From Pandoraea oxalativorans (GTDB lineage Bacteria; Pseudomonadota; Gammaproteobacteria; Burkholderiales; Burkholderiaceae): 64,000 nucleotides of DNA. Shown here in pieces: positions 1-8,722 of this stretch. Position 1 is the first letter of the stretch. Each line of letters starts with the position of its first letter. Location: contig NZ_CP011253.3 in the NCBI RefSeq assembly GCF_000972785.3, forward strand, positions 1,550,001 through 1,614,000, in the 5' to 3' direction. Below the pieces are notes generated by a model. That model saw only the letters and a program-made list of their open reading frames with translations, was not told where the DNA came from and did no database searches. A program made the translations under genes and the position numbers.

Positions 1-601
1 ACGGGCTCAGTTCGAACGGGCCGTTGACCCACCGGTGCGCGCGCATATGCACGATGGCGATGGCCCACACGAACGCGGACAGCAGCACGAGGGCGTTGCC
101 GAAGATGGCGTTGTGGTCGTGCCAGTCGAACGCGATGGGGTTGAACATCACCAGCAAGCCGAGCAGGCCGCACGCCAGCCCGAGCAGGCGTCTCGGGGTG
201 AGCGCCTCGCCCAGCCACAGGCGCGCGGCGGGCATCACCCAGAGTGGCGTGGTGTAGGCGAGCACGGCGGAGCGTCCGGCGCTGACGTATTGCAGGCCGA
301 GCGCGACGAGCAGCGAGAACGCCGTCATGTGCAACAGACCGACGCTCAGGATCACCGGCAGATCGCCCCGTCGCGGCAGCACGAGACGGCGGCTCAGTGC
401 GCAGATGACGAACAGCGTCGCCATGCCGATGACGGAGCGAAGCGCGGTGCTCCACCACGGCGAGACGTGGGCGAGGAGTGCCTTGCTGACCGGCCAGTTC
501 ACGCCCCAGGTCACGATGACGATAGCGAACAGCATCCCGGCGTGCGAGCGCACCGGCGAACGGTTCGAGGCGAGACGTTGCAGACTGGCAGGCAGGTTCA
601 C
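1..601 (-). CDS. EamA/DMT-family transporter, C-terminus beyond the window
   Basis: This minus-strand gene runs off the left edge. Translated from a GTG at 601, it gives about 200 residues of alternating hydrophobic helices, including an early ITTWGVNWP-like segment (VTWGVNWPVSKALL) that is typical of the first EamA helix of drug/metabolite exporters, and a SAGRSAVLAYTTPLWV segment typical of the helix 3/4 region. The GTG is preceded on its own strand by GGAG about 9 nt upstream, and an in-frame stop lies at 695-697, so the start cannot be far upstream. Substrate is unknown; family members export amino acids, nucleosides or other metabolites across the inner membrane. Only the first of the two EamA halves plus part of the second is visible. 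Confidence 0.75.
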   Translation of the reverse strand, partial: MNLPASLQRLASNRSPVRSHAGMLFAIVIVTWGVNWPVSKALLAHVSPWWSTALRSVIGMATLFVICALSRRLVLPRRGDLPVILSVGLLHMTAFSLLVALGLQYVSAGRSAVLAYTTPLWVMPAARLWLGEALTPRRLLGLACGLLGLLVMFNPIAFDWHDHNAIFGNALVLLSAFVWAIAIVHMRAHRWVNGPFELSP

Positions 602-777
602 GTGCCCGGACTCCGTGAGGAATGGACGAGCGTTCTGCGGCCGGACCCTCAACGAGACCTTGGGATCGTCCGGCGGGCAGAACGCGCTATCCCATCACGT
701 TAAGGCACGCGTGCAGGGGAGAGAAGCACCAGCGCCGAGGTATACATTGGTGCCACGGCGCCGAAATGCTTGCGCGC

Positions 778-1632
778 TCAGGCCTTCGGTGGCCTGCCGC
801 TCAGCTTCATGCCGAGGCCGCGCAGGAAGACGCGGATGCCGTCGCCCTTGCCCAGTTGGGGGCGATGACGGAAGACGTCGTAATCCGCGGCTTCGATCAT
901 GTCGAGAATGCGCAGGCCGCCACGGACCACGCAGCACAGTTCCAGCCCGAAGCGGCCCGGCACGCGGTTCGCCAGCGGCGCGCCACGCAACATCATCTTG
1001 CGGGCGAAGTCGACCTCAAAGCGCATCAGCGCGCGGAAGTTGTCGTCGTACTTGTGTGCGCCGATGTCGGCGTCCGTCACGCCGAAGCGGGCCATGTCGT
1101 CCTGCGGCAGATACACGCGCGCCTTGCGCCAGTCGACTTCCACGTCCTGCCAGAAATTGATCAGTTGCAGCGCCGAGCAGATGTCGTCGGAGCAGGCGAT
1201 GTTTTCCGGCGTGTCGAGCTTGAACAGGGCGAGCATGATGCGACCGACCGGATCGGCCGAACGGCGCGTGTAGTCGCGCAGGTCCGCAAACGTGGCGTAG
1301 CGCTTGGTCTCGATGTCCTGATCGAAGGCGGAGAGCAGGTCGGAGAACGGTTGTACCGAGAGACGGTGCTCGGCGATCACCCGGGCGAGGGCGGCGAACA
1401 GCGGCATGTCGGGCGACGTCGGCTGTCCGGCGGCGATCTTGTCGAGTTCGGCCTGATAGGCGGCCAGTCCGGCGTGACGCTGCGCGTTGGTGGCGTCGCC
1501 CTCGTCGGCGATGTCGTCGGCCGTCCGGGCGAAGTTGTAGATCACGCCTACCGGCGCGCGCATTTCGCGCGGCAGCAGGACACTGGCGACCGGGAAGTTC
1601 TCGTAATGCTCGATCTTGGCGTCGGAAGTCAT
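778..1632 (-). CDS. hpnC: HpnC, squalene synthase-like (hydroxysqualene synthase step)
   Basis: 284 aa, trans-isoprenyl diphosphate synthase fold. The first Asp-rich motif DDIADE lies at residues 39-44 and the second, NFWQDVEVD, near residue 160; both bind Mg-diphosphate. In the known HpnCDE route HpnD makes presqualene diphosphate, HpnC converts it to hydroxysqualene and HpnE reduces that to squalene. I chose the ATG at 1632 because the protein then begins as family members do (MTSDAKIEHYENFP); the frame extends to 1725 but those residues look non-homologous. No strong Shine-Dalgarno is visible. It is transcribed divergently from hpnD, so the two genes share the 1633-1861 control region. Confidence 0.93.
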   Translation of the reverse strand: MTSDAKIEHYENFPVASVLLPREMRAPVGVIYNFARTADDIADEGDATNAQRHAGLAAYQAELDKIAAGQPTSPDMPLFAALARVIAEHRLSVQPFSDLLSAFDQDIETKRYATFADLRDYTRRSADPVGRIMLALFKLDTPENIACSDDICSALQLINFWQDVEVDWRKARVYLPQDDMARFGVTDADIGAHKYDDNFRALMRFEVDFARKMMLRGAPLANRVPGRFGLELCCVVRGGLRILDMIEAADYDVFRHRPQLGKGDGIRVFLRGLGMKLSGRPPKA

Positions 1633-1861
1633 TGGGTGATGCGTGTGAGGCGAGTGTGAAGCGAATGAGGGCCATGCCGCTTTGAAATCCGGTTTCGGAA
1701 GCCGAAACCCAGGAGCGGCGCGCAATGCCCCGAGATTCTATGTCATCGCCCCTCATCCTGTCGGGAAAGTCGTGCCAATCCCCGGTATACTTCACCCTTT
1801 GCCAGAATTCTCTGGGCTTTCCAGCAGTGTCACCCTGTTCCCCTGTACGACGAGGAGCCTC
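1633..1861. promoter_or_regulatory. Divergent hpnC / hpnD control region
   Basis: The 229 bp between two divergent starts must hold both promoters. A TATACT hexamer at 1786-1791 is a possible -10 for hpnD, about 70 nt upstream of its GTG. I see no good -35 partner and no clear operator. The hpnD ribosome site is the GAGGAG-like run just before 1862. Confidence 0.35.
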
Positions 1862-2710
1862 GTGAGCGTCGCCGAACCGATCGAAATTTCGCCTGAGCAA
1901 AGTAGTGCACGCGTGGCGTCGGGCAGCAGTTTTTACGCTGCCATGCGCATTTTGCCGCCCCCGCAACGCGAAGGCATGTTCGAGATCTACGCCTTTTGCC
2001 GCGCTGTGGACGATATTGCCGACGACGGCGACGACACGTCGGCGAACCGCATGGCGCGTCTGGCCGCGTGGCGGCGCGATCTGGCCGATCTGTACGCCGG
2101 CCGTCCGACACCGTCACTCGCGACCCTTGCCCGCGTCGTCAAGCAATTCGGCCTGAAGCACGAAGACTTCCTCGCCGTCATCGACGGGATGGAAATGGAT
2201 GCCTGCGGCCCCATCGTCGCCCCCGATCTGCCCACGCTCGACCTGTATTGCGACCGTGTGGCGAGCGCCGTCGGCCGTCTGTCGGTCAAGGTATTCGGCA
2301 TGCCCGAGCAGGACGGCATCGATCTCTCGTATCACCTCGGCCGTGCGCTCCAGTTGACGAACATTCTGCGCGATATCGACGAAGATGCAGGCATCGGCCG
2401 TGTCTATCTGCCGCGCGAAACGCTGGCGGACGCCGGTATCGTCGGTGCGACGCCCGACATGGTCGTCGCCGCCCGTCTAGATAAGGCGTGTGCGCCGCTC
2501 GTGGCGCAGGCGCGCGAGCATTACGCCCGTGCCCGCACGATCATGGCGTGCCATCCGCGACGTGTCGTGGTGGCGCCGGCCGTCATGGCGAAGGCGTACG
2601 GCGCGATTCTCGACAAACTCATTGCACGCGGCTTCGCCGTGCCCCGCGAGCGAGTGCGTGTGCCGCGCTGGCGACTCATTCTGATGCTCGTGCGGCAGAT
2701 GGTTTTCTGA
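1862..2710 (+). CDS. hpnD: HpnD, presqualene diphosphate synthase
   Basis: 282 aa from a GTG start at 1862, preceded by an AGGAG ribosome site; the longer frame opening at 1682 has no such site. It joins two farnesyl diphosphates to presqualene diphosphate, the first committed step to squalene. The first Asp-rich motif DDIADD lies at residues 50-55 and the second, TNILRDIDEDA, around residues 165-176, followed by GRVYLP, all standard for the squalene/phytoene synthase family. Its stop overlaps the start of hpnE by one base (TGATG), so the two are translationally coupled. Confidence 0.95.
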   Translation: MSVAEPIEISPEQSSARVASGSSFYAAMRILPPPQREGMFEIYAFCRAVDDIADDGDDTSANRMARLAAWRRDLADLYAGRPTPSLATLARVVKQFGLKHEDFLAVIDGMEMDACGPIVAPDLPTLDLYCDRVASAVGRLSVKVFGMPEQDGIDLSYHLGRALQLTNILRDIDEDAGIGRVYLPRETLADAGIVGATPDMVVAARLDKACAPLVAQAREHYARARTIMACHPRRVVVAPAVMAKAYGAILDKLIARGFAVPRERVRVPRWRLILMLVRQMVF

Positions 2711-3954
2711 TGCCGGGTACCGTTCACGTGATTGGCGCTGGCCTGGCTGGGCTGGCCGCCGCGGTCCGGCTCGCCACGCGCGGCGTCGCCGTGGTGCTGC
2801 ATGAAGCGGCACCGCAGGCGGGCGGACGCTGCCGCTCGTACTTCGACAAGCAACTGAACGCCGTCATCGACAACGGCAACCATCTGGTGCTCTCGGGCAA
2901 TACGACGATGCGCGAGTTCACGCGCACCATCGGCTCCGAGCACACGCTGACCGGCCCGGATCGCGCCGAGTTCGCATTCGTCGATCTCGAAAGCGATGAA
3001 CGCTGGACGGTGCGGCTCTCCGAAGGGCGGCTGCCGTGGTGGATCTTCGACAAGCACGCCCGCGTGCCCGGTACGAAGTGGTCGGACTACCTGTCGCTCG
3101 CGCCGCTGCTGCGCGCAGGACCGGACGCCACCATGACCGACGCCATGCGTTGTCCGCCGATGCTGTACAAGCGCCTGATTCATCCGCTGTTCCTTGCCGT
3201 GCTCAATGCCGATCCGGCGGAAGGCTCCGCGCAGATGGCGGGGGCGGTTATTCGTGAAACGCTGGTCCCGGGTGGCAAAGCTTGCCATCCGCTGATCGCG
3301 AGCGAAGGGCTGGATGTGACGTTCGTGACGCCTGCGCTGGCCTATCTGGAAGCCAAGGGGGCGCGCGTGATGATGCAGCACCGTGTGCGCGAATTGCACT
3401 TCGCCGCCGACGGTAGCCGCGTCGAAGCCATCGATTTCGGGGACGGGCCTGAGCCGCTGGCCGTCGACGATGCCGTGGTGCTGGCGGTACCGCCGAACGT
3501 GGCGGCGTCGCTGGTGCCGTCGCTGACGACGCCGGACGAATATCGTGCCATCGTCAATGCGCACTACCAGGTGCCGCCGCCGCCGGGCTGCCCGCCGATG
3601 ATCGGCGTGGTGAATGGCGTGAGCGACTGGATCTTCGCGTTCGATGGCCGTCTGTCGGTCACGATCAGCGGCGCAGACCATCTGCTCGACGAGTCGCGCG
3701 AATCGCTCGCGCTTCGCATCTGGGAAGAGGTCGCCCGCGCTTGCAAGATTCCGTCCACGCCGATGCCGGTGTGGCAACTGGTGCGCGAGAAGCGCGCCAC
3801 GTTTGCGGCGACGCCTGCACAGGACAAGCGTCGTCCGGGGGCGAAGACGCGCTGGCAAAACCTCGTCCTCGCCGGGGATTGGACGGCGACCGGACTGCCC
3901 GCGACCATCGAAGGTGCGCTGCGCAGTGGGAATCGGGCTGCCGATCTGGTTTGA
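2710..3954 (+). CDS. hpnE: HpnE, FAD-dependent hydroxysqualene dehydroxylase
   Basis: 414 aa. It begins MPGTVHVIGAGLAGLAAA, a Rossmann FAD-binding motif (GxGxxG), followed by the usual Glu/Ala-rich ADP-binding strand. The C-terminus has the second FAD contact (NLVLAGDWTATGLPATIEGA) typical of phytoene-desaturase-like amine oxidase folds. HpnE reduces hydroxysqualene to squalene, finishing the HpnCDE route. The ATG overlaps the hpnD stop; no other start is plausible. The gap to shc is 89 bp, so shc is probably in the same operon. Confidence 0.95.
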   Translation: MPGTVHVIGAGLAGLAAAVRLATRGVAVVLHEAAPQAGGRCRSYFDKQLNAVIDNGNHLVLSGNTTMREFTRTIGSEHTLTGPDRAEFAFVDLESDERWTVRLSEGRLPWWIFDKHARVPGTKWSDYLSLAPLLRAGPDATMTDAMRCPPMLYKRLIHPLFLAVLNADPAEGSAQMAGAVIRETLVPGGKACHPLIASEGLDVTFVTPALAYLEAKGARVMMQHRVRELHFAADGSRVEAIDFGDGPEPLAVDDAVVLAVPPNVAASLVPSLTTPDEYRAIVNAHYQVPPPPGCPPMIGVVNGVSDWIFAFDGRLSVTISGADHLLDESRESLALRIWEEVARACKIPSTPMPVWQLVREKRATFAATPAQDKRRPGAKTRWQNLVLAGDWTATGLPATIEGALRSGNRAADLV

Positions 3955-4043
3955 CGGCCGAGCGCGGCGGCCATTGCAACTGTAAATGTTTAACCGGCGC
4001 TTAACGCGCGCCGCTCTATCGCCTTTGAATAGGCAAGAACGCC

Positions 4044-6116
4044 ATGGATACGATACGCGATGCTTCCGAAAAGGAAGCGCGACGCACGGCCACTGCCACG
4101 GCCGTGGACCTCAAACTGCACACCGAACTCGCTCAAAAGGTGAGTACGGCAATGGCGACGCAGACGCTGGAAACCGGTATCGACCGCTCGATCACGGCGC
4201 TGCTCGATCTGCAGCAGGACGACGGTCACTGGCTGTTCGAACTGGAAGCCGATGCGACGATTCCGGCCGAGTACGTGCTGCTGCGTCACCATCTGGGCGA
4301 GAAGATCGACGCCGACCTCGAAGCGAAGGTCGCCGCGTATCTGCGTCGCATTCAGGGCGAGCACGGCGGCTGGCCGCTGTTCCACAACGGCAAGTTCGAC
4401 ATGAGCGCGAGCGTGAAGGCGTATTTCGCGCTAAAGATGATCGGCGAGCCGATCGATGCGCCGCATATGGTGCGTGCGCGCGAAGCCATCGTCTCGCGTG
4501 GCGGCGCGCAGAATTCGAACGTCTTCACGCGCATTTTGCTGGCGCTCTACGGCGTGCTCGAATGGAAGGCGGTGCCGATGATGCCCGTCGAAATCATGCT
4601 GCTGCCGCAGTGGTTCCCGTTCCATCTGTCGAAGGTCTCCTACTGGGCGCGCACGGTGATCGTGCCGTTGCTCGTGTTGCAGGCCAAGCGTCCGCTCGCG
4701 CGCAATCCGAAGGGCGTGACCATCGACGAATTGTTCATCGGCAGCCCTAAGGATGTCGGTCCGCCCAAGCGCGCGCCGCACCAGAGCCGCTTCTGGTTCA
4801 CGTTCTTCTCGGGTGTCGATCACGTGCTGCGCGCGCTCGATCCGTTCTTCCCGAAGAAACTGCGCGAGAAATCGGTCAAGCGCGCGGTCGAGTTCGTGGA
4901 AGAGCGTCTGAACGGTGAAGACGGCCTGGGCGCGATTTATCCGGCGATGGCCAACGCCGTCATGATGTACGACGTACTCGGTTATCCGGAAGATCATCCG
5001 AGTCGCGCGATTGCCCGCAAGTCGGTCGAGAAGCTGGTGACGCCGGCCGATCACGAAACGTACGTACAGCCGTGCCTGTCGCCGGTGTGGGACACCGCGC
5101 TGTCCGCCCATGCGCTGTTGGAAACCGGCGAGAAGCGCGCCATCGAACTGGCGGGCAAGGGGCTGGAATGGCTCGTCCCGTTGCAGATTCTCGACGTGCG
5201 CGGCGACTGGATCTCGCGGCGTCCGAACGTGCGTCCGGGCGGCTGGGCCTTCCAGTTCGCAAACCCTCACTATCCCGATGTGGACGACACGGCCGTGGTC
5301 GCGATGGCGATGGACCGTTACGAGAAGCTTGCCGGTACCTTCGAGAACGACAAGGTCGATGCGAGCACGCGTCCGATGCGTCATGCGATCGATCGCGGCA
5401 CGGAGTGGGTCATCGGCATGCAGAGCAGCAACGGCGGCTGGGGCGCATTCGAGCCGGAAAACACGCATCTGTACCTGAACAACATTCCGTTCTCGGATCA
5501 CGGTGCGCTGCTCGACCCGCCAACGGTGGACGTCTCCGCCCGCTGTCTGTCGATGCTCGCGCAGTTGCCGCAGACGCCTGAGCGCCGTGCGTCTGCCGAT
5601 CTGGCGCTGAAGTACATTCTGGACGATCAGGAAGCCGACGGTAGCTGGTATGGCCGTTGGGGCATGAATTTCGTGTACGGCACGTGGTCCGCGATGTGCG
5701 GCCTGGCGGCGGCGGGCATTCTGCCGGAGCATCCGGCGATGGCCCGTGCCGCGCAGTGGCTCCTCTCGATCCAGAACGCCGACGGCGGCTGGGGCGAGGA
5801 CGGCGACAGCTACAAGCTCGAATACAAGGGCTATGAAGCCGCACCGAGTACGTCGTCGCAAACGGCCTGGGCGCTGCTCGGTCTGATGGCGGCGGGCAAG
5901 GCCGACCATCCGGCGGTCAAGCGCGGCGTCGATTACCTGCTGAACACGCAGAACGACGAAGGTCTGTGGGACGAAGAACTCTACACGGCGACGGGCTTCC
6001 CGCGCGTGTTCTATCTCCGCTACCACGGCTACCGCAAGTTCTTCCCGCTGTGGGCGCTTGCGCGTTATCGCAATCTCACGGTGCGTAACGATTGCCCGGT
6101 GCCTTGCGGGATGTAA
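4044..6116 (+). CDS. shc: Squalene-hopene cyclase
   Basis: 690 aa, slightly longer than many bacterial cyclases because of a roughly 40-residue N-terminal extension. It cyclises squalene to hopene/hopanol at the inner membrane. The catalytic acid motif DVDDTA lies at residues 412-417. Several QW-type repeats are visible: DGHWLFE, HGGWPLF, SNGGWGAFE, DGSWYGRWG, DGGWGED and EGLWDEE. The nearest ribosome site is weak (AGGCAAG about 9 nt before the ATG). An internal Met (MATQTLETG, residue 37) is an alternative start nearer the normal length. A terminator follows at 6149. Confidence 0.96.
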   Translation: MDTIRDASEKEARRTATATAVDLKLHTELAQKVSTAMATQTLETGIDRSITALLDLQQDDGHWLFELEADATIPAEYVLLRHHLGEKIDADLEAKVAAYLRRIQGEHGGWPLFHNGKFDMSASVKAYFALKMIGEPIDAPHMVRAREAIVSRGGAQNSNVFTRILLALYGVLEWKAVPMMPVEIMLLPQWFPFHLSKVSYWARTVIVPLLVLQAKRPLARNPKGVTIDELFIGSPKDVGPPKRAPHQSRFWFTFFSGVDHVLRALDPFFPKKLREKSVKRAVEFVEERLNGEDGLGAIYPAMANAVMMYDVLGYPEDHPSRAIARKSVEKLVTPADHETYVQPCLSPVWDTALSAHALLETGEKRAIELAGKGLEWLVPLQILDVRGDWISRRPNVRPGGWAFQFANPHYPDVDDTAVVAMAMDRYEKLAGTFENDKVDASTRPMRHAIDRGTEWVIGMQSSNGGWGAFEPENTHLYLNNIPFSDHGALLDPPTVDVSARCLSMLAQLPQTPERRASADLALKYILDDQEADGSWYGRWGMNFVYGTWSAMCGLAAAGILPEHPAMARAAQWLLSIQNADGGWGEDGDSYKLEYKGYEAAPSTSSQTAWALLGLMAAGKADHPAVKRGVDYLLNTQNDEGLWDEELYTATGFPRVFYLRYHGYRKFFPLWALARYRNLTVRNDCPVPCGM

Positions 6117-6148
6117 GACCGACGCACGTCGCCTGCATCAGGTATTCG

Positions 6149-6196
6149 TCGCCCCGGCATCGACCGTTTTCGCGTTGATCGTCGGGGCGATTTGTT
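6149..6196 (+). terminator. Intrinsic terminator after shc
   Basis: TCGCCCCG at 6149-6156 pairs with CGGGGCGA at 6183-6190, the inner stem continues through ATCGAC/GTTGAT with a wobble pair, and TTTGTTTTG follows. It sits 32 bp after shc and 37 bp before the hpnG start, so hpnG expression may depend on read-through or on its own promoter. Confidence 0.7.
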
Positions 6197-6233
6197 TTGT
6201 TGCGATCCCTATCTCTATTCCATAAGGAAGTGC

Positions 6234-6929
6234 ATGAGCCAGCCCATCATCGTCGTGACCGGTATGCCGTTCGAAGCCCGCATCGCCCGAGGCGATGGCG
6301 TGCATGTCGTCTGTGCGCAGAACGATACGCTGACGGCGAAGCTGGAGGCGGCGATTGCGCATGAAGGGGCGCGTGGTCTGGTGAGCTTCGGGACGGCGGG
6401 TGGTTTGATCCCGGGCCTGAAGCCGGGGCAGTGGATCATCGCGCACAAGGTGCTGGACATGCCGGAGCAGGCGCGTGAGTACGTCACGTCCATCGCTTGG
6501 GCGGAGGCATTGCGTCGCGCGATGCCCGGCGCGTTGCGCGCCGATGTGGCGGGCGTGACGGCCCCTGTGGTGAGCGCTGACGACAAGGCAGCGTTGTTCC
6601 GCGAGAGTGGGGCGGCAGCGGCGGACATGGAGTCGCATATTGTCGCGCGGGTCGCGCAGGCGCACGGGCTGCCGTTCGTGGTGGCGCGCGTGGTGATCGA
6701 TCCTGCCGAGCGTTCGTTGCCTCCGGCGGCGCTCGCGGGTATGCGGCCCGATGGGGCCGTTAATTTACTTGGGGTGCTGGGATCGCTCGCGAAAAACCCG
6801 CTGCAACTACCGGCGTTGCTTCGCGTGGGGAAGGACGCCGGACGTGCGAAGGATGCGATGCGCTACGGACGCCAGATCATCTCGCTGCGACTCGGGGAAG
6901 GGTTTGGGGCTGTGGTGGCTGGGATTTGA
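6234..6929 (+). CDS. hpnG: HpnG, hopanoid-associated nucleoside phosphorylase
   Basis: 231 aa. The family removes adenine from adenosylhopane, the HpnH product, to give the ribosyl-hopane precursor of bacteriohopanetetrol. The sequence starts MSQPIIVVTGMPFEARIA, has SFGTAGGLIPGL in the phosphorylase Gly-rich region near residue 58, and ends its nucleoside-site core with AAADMESHIVARVA, where the Asp-Met-Glu is the purine/ribose contact in this superfamily. AAGGAAG lies 4 nt before the ATG and fixes the start; the frame open from 6192 is discarded. It lies behind the shc terminator. Confidence 0.92.
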   Translation: MSQPIIVVTGMPFEARIARGDGVHVVCAQNDTLTAKLEAAIAHEGARGLVSFGTAGGLIPGLKPGQWIIAHKVLDMPEQAREYVTSIAWAEALRRAMPGALRADVAGVTAPVVSADDKAALFRESGAAAADMESHIVARVAQAHGLPFVVARVVIDPAERSLPPAALAGMRPDGAVNLLGVLGSLAKNPLQLPALLRVGKDAGRAKDAMRYGRQIISLRLGEGFGAVVAGI

Positions 6930-7104
6930 TGGTCTTATGAGGCGCTGCGCTGACTCACGGGCTTGTCGTCTTCCTTGCGATCTTGATGACAACCACTCGC
7001 TGGCAAATGGAAAACCTGTCAACGTTGACAGGTGCGCAAACGCGATCAAATGCCTAGATTGGACTTAGTCTCCTATTGCGGAGGCATGTCCGAAGGAGTC
7101 AATC

Positions 7105-7422
7105 ATGGCAAGCATTCAAGGCGTCAGTCCCGTCCAGATATCCAGTCTCGATAACGCTAATATTTCGATTGTTGGAGAGGGATTTACAACAGCCGTGGCA
7201 GTCTATTTCGTGGATCCGTCGACATCGGCGAAAGTCTTCGCGCGTAGCTTCACCATCGTCAGCGATAAACAGATCAATACGGTCGTTCCATCGATCTCTA
7301 CCGGCCAGATCAGAGTGCACGTCGTCACCGGTGGAACGGACGCCACCGTGCCGGCCGAAGCCAAGCAAGGATTCGGAATTGGTAACACGATCTTCTACAG
7401 CGACCGCGTACAACTCGCATAG
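7105..7422 (+). CDS. Small IPT/TIG-like single-domain protein
   Basis: 105 aa with an AGGAG ribosome site 6 nt before the ATG. The pattern (VSPVQISSLDNANISIVGEGFTT, then VYFVD, then KQINTVVPS, then TGQIRVHVVTGG) matches an immunoglobulin-like IPT/TIG fold: a Gly near the second strand, followed by a V-V-P turn and a final hydrophobic strand. There is no signal peptide or membrane segment. Its base composition is lower in GC than the hpn genes around it. It stands alone between hpnG and hpnB with its own perfect terminator. Function unknown; a cell-surface or protein-binding role is only suggested by the fold. Confidence 0.75.
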   Translation: MASIQGVSPVQISSLDNANISIVGEGFTTAVAVYFVDPSTSAKVFARSFTIVSDKQINTVVPSISTGQIRVHVVTGGTDATVPAEAKQGFGIGNTIFYSDRVQLA

Positions 7423-7464
7423 CCAATTGAGATTTCAACGCTTTCGCATCTGCCGCAAGCATTA

Positions 7465-7499
7465 AAAACCCCACAAGTGCAAACACCTTGTGGGGTTTT
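7465..7499. terminator. Bidirectional intrinsic terminator
   Basis: A perfect 13-bp stem, AAAACCCCACAAG (7465-7477) with CTTGTGGGGTTTT (7487-7499), and a 9-nt loop. A-run on one side and T-run on the other make it work in both directions: after the IPT/TIG gene on the plus strand and after hpnB on the minus strand. Confidence 0.9.
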
Positions 7500-7519
7500 G
7501 AATTTGTCGAGCGGAGAAC

Positions 7520-8722
7520 TCAAACGTCCGATGACTGCTGCCCTTTCGCCTGCGCGCGCCCCTTCCACATGCCGCCTCGTCCGCGCCAGTGTTGCAGCGC
7601 CGAGTCGAACGTGAAGACGGTATACAGCGCGGCGACCAGGGGCAGCATCGGGCCGAAGCTCGACGGCTGACGGTAGAAGCGCAGCATCGGCAGGTAGGAA
7701 ATCGTCATCGCGATCCACGCGAAGAGCCCCAGCCATTGGCCAATGCCAGAACCGAAGATCGTCATGACCGGCGGTACGATGAACGTCAGCAGCAACGACA
7801 CGATCGTGCCTGCCAGTAGCACCGGCGAGTACTGCAACTGCGCGTAAGCCGTGCGTGACACCATCTTGCGAATCTCGCCCAGGTTGTCATAAGGCCGCAC
7901 GCTCACGGCGCGCTCCGTCAGTCCCAGCCAGATCGGACCCTGCTTCTTGAGCATCCTCCCCATCGCGCAGTCGTCGATGATCTCGTCGCGAATCGCTTCG
8001 ATGCCACCACCGGCTTCGAGCGACGGCCGATGGATCAGCATGCAGCCACCGGCGGCGGCTGCAATCTTCTTCTTCGGGTCATTGACCCAGGCGAACGGAT
8101 AAAGCATCTGGAAGAACAGTACGAACGCCGGAATCAGCGTGCGCTCGAACCAGGCCGTGCAACGCAGCTTCGCCATGAGCGAGACGAGCACCCGATTGTC
8201 GCCCGTCGCGCGCGTCACGAGACGGCGCACATTGTCGGGTGAATGCGCGATGTCGGCGTCGGTGTGCAGCAGGTATTCGGGGCGGATGCCATCGTCGTTG
8301 GTGGCAGGATCGCTCGCGAATGCCACGCCCTGACGCACAGCCCACATCTTGCCGGTCCAGCCACCGGGCAGTGGTTGACCCGAGAGAACATCCACGCGAC
8401 GCGTCAAGCCATCGGCTGCGGCGCGCGCAGCGGCCTCGCGCGCGAGATCTGCCGTGCCATCGGTGCTTTGATCGTCCACGACGACGATGCGCAGACGCCC
8501 GGCATAGTCCTGTCGACACAGCGACTCGACCACCTGACCGATCGATTCGGCCTCGTTGCGCGCCGGGATGACGACGGCAACGGCAGGCCACACGGCCGGG
8601 GCGGGCAGACGGTCTTCGTTCAGATCGTCGCGCTCACGTGCACGCCAGAAATCGCCTTGCGAGATCAGCAGGTAGATCCAGATGGCCAGCGACAACGCGG
8701 CGATCCAGGCCAAAACAGTCAT
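7520..8722 (-). CDS. hpnB: HpnB, hopene-associated family 2 glycosyltransferase
   Basis: 400 aa. One N-terminal membrane helix (residues 1-22) is followed by a GT2 domain: VVIPARNEAESIGQVVESL, VVVDDQSTDGTADLA with the first nucleotide-sugar Asp pair, HTDADIAHSP as the DxD metal motif, and RDEIIDDCAMGRML as the acceptor-base region. Two or three C-terminal helices finish it. HpnB is consistently found with hopanoid genes; its sugar donor and acceptor are not known. It is the last gene of the ispH-hpnH-hpnA-hpnB operon, overlapping hpnA by 4 nt (ATGA). Confidence 0.92.
   Translation of the reverse strand: MTVLAWIAALSLAIWIYLLISQGDFWRARERDDLNEDRLPAPAVWPAVAVVIPARNEAESIGQVVESLCRQDYAGRLRIVVVDDQSTDGTADLAREAAARAAADGLTRRVDVLSGQPLPGGWTGKMWAVRQGVAFASDPATNDDGIRPEYLLHTDADIAHSPDNVRRLVTRATGDNRVLVSLMAKLRCTAWFERTLIPAFVLFFQMLYPFAWVNDPKKKIAAAAGGCMLIHRPSLEAGGGIEAIRDEIIDDCAMGRMLKKQGPIWLGLTERAVSVRPYDNLGEIRKMVSRTAYAQLQYSPVLLAGTIVSLLLTFIVPPVMTIFGSGIGQWLGLFAWIAMTISYLPMLRFYRQPSSFGPMLPLVAALYTVFTFDSALQHWRGRGGMWKGRAQAKGQQSSDV

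Noticed and set aside
1682..1861. Longer hpnD starting at 1682
   Set aside because: The extra 60 codons lie in the divergent promoter region and lack family similarity; the GTG at 1862 has an AGGAG site.
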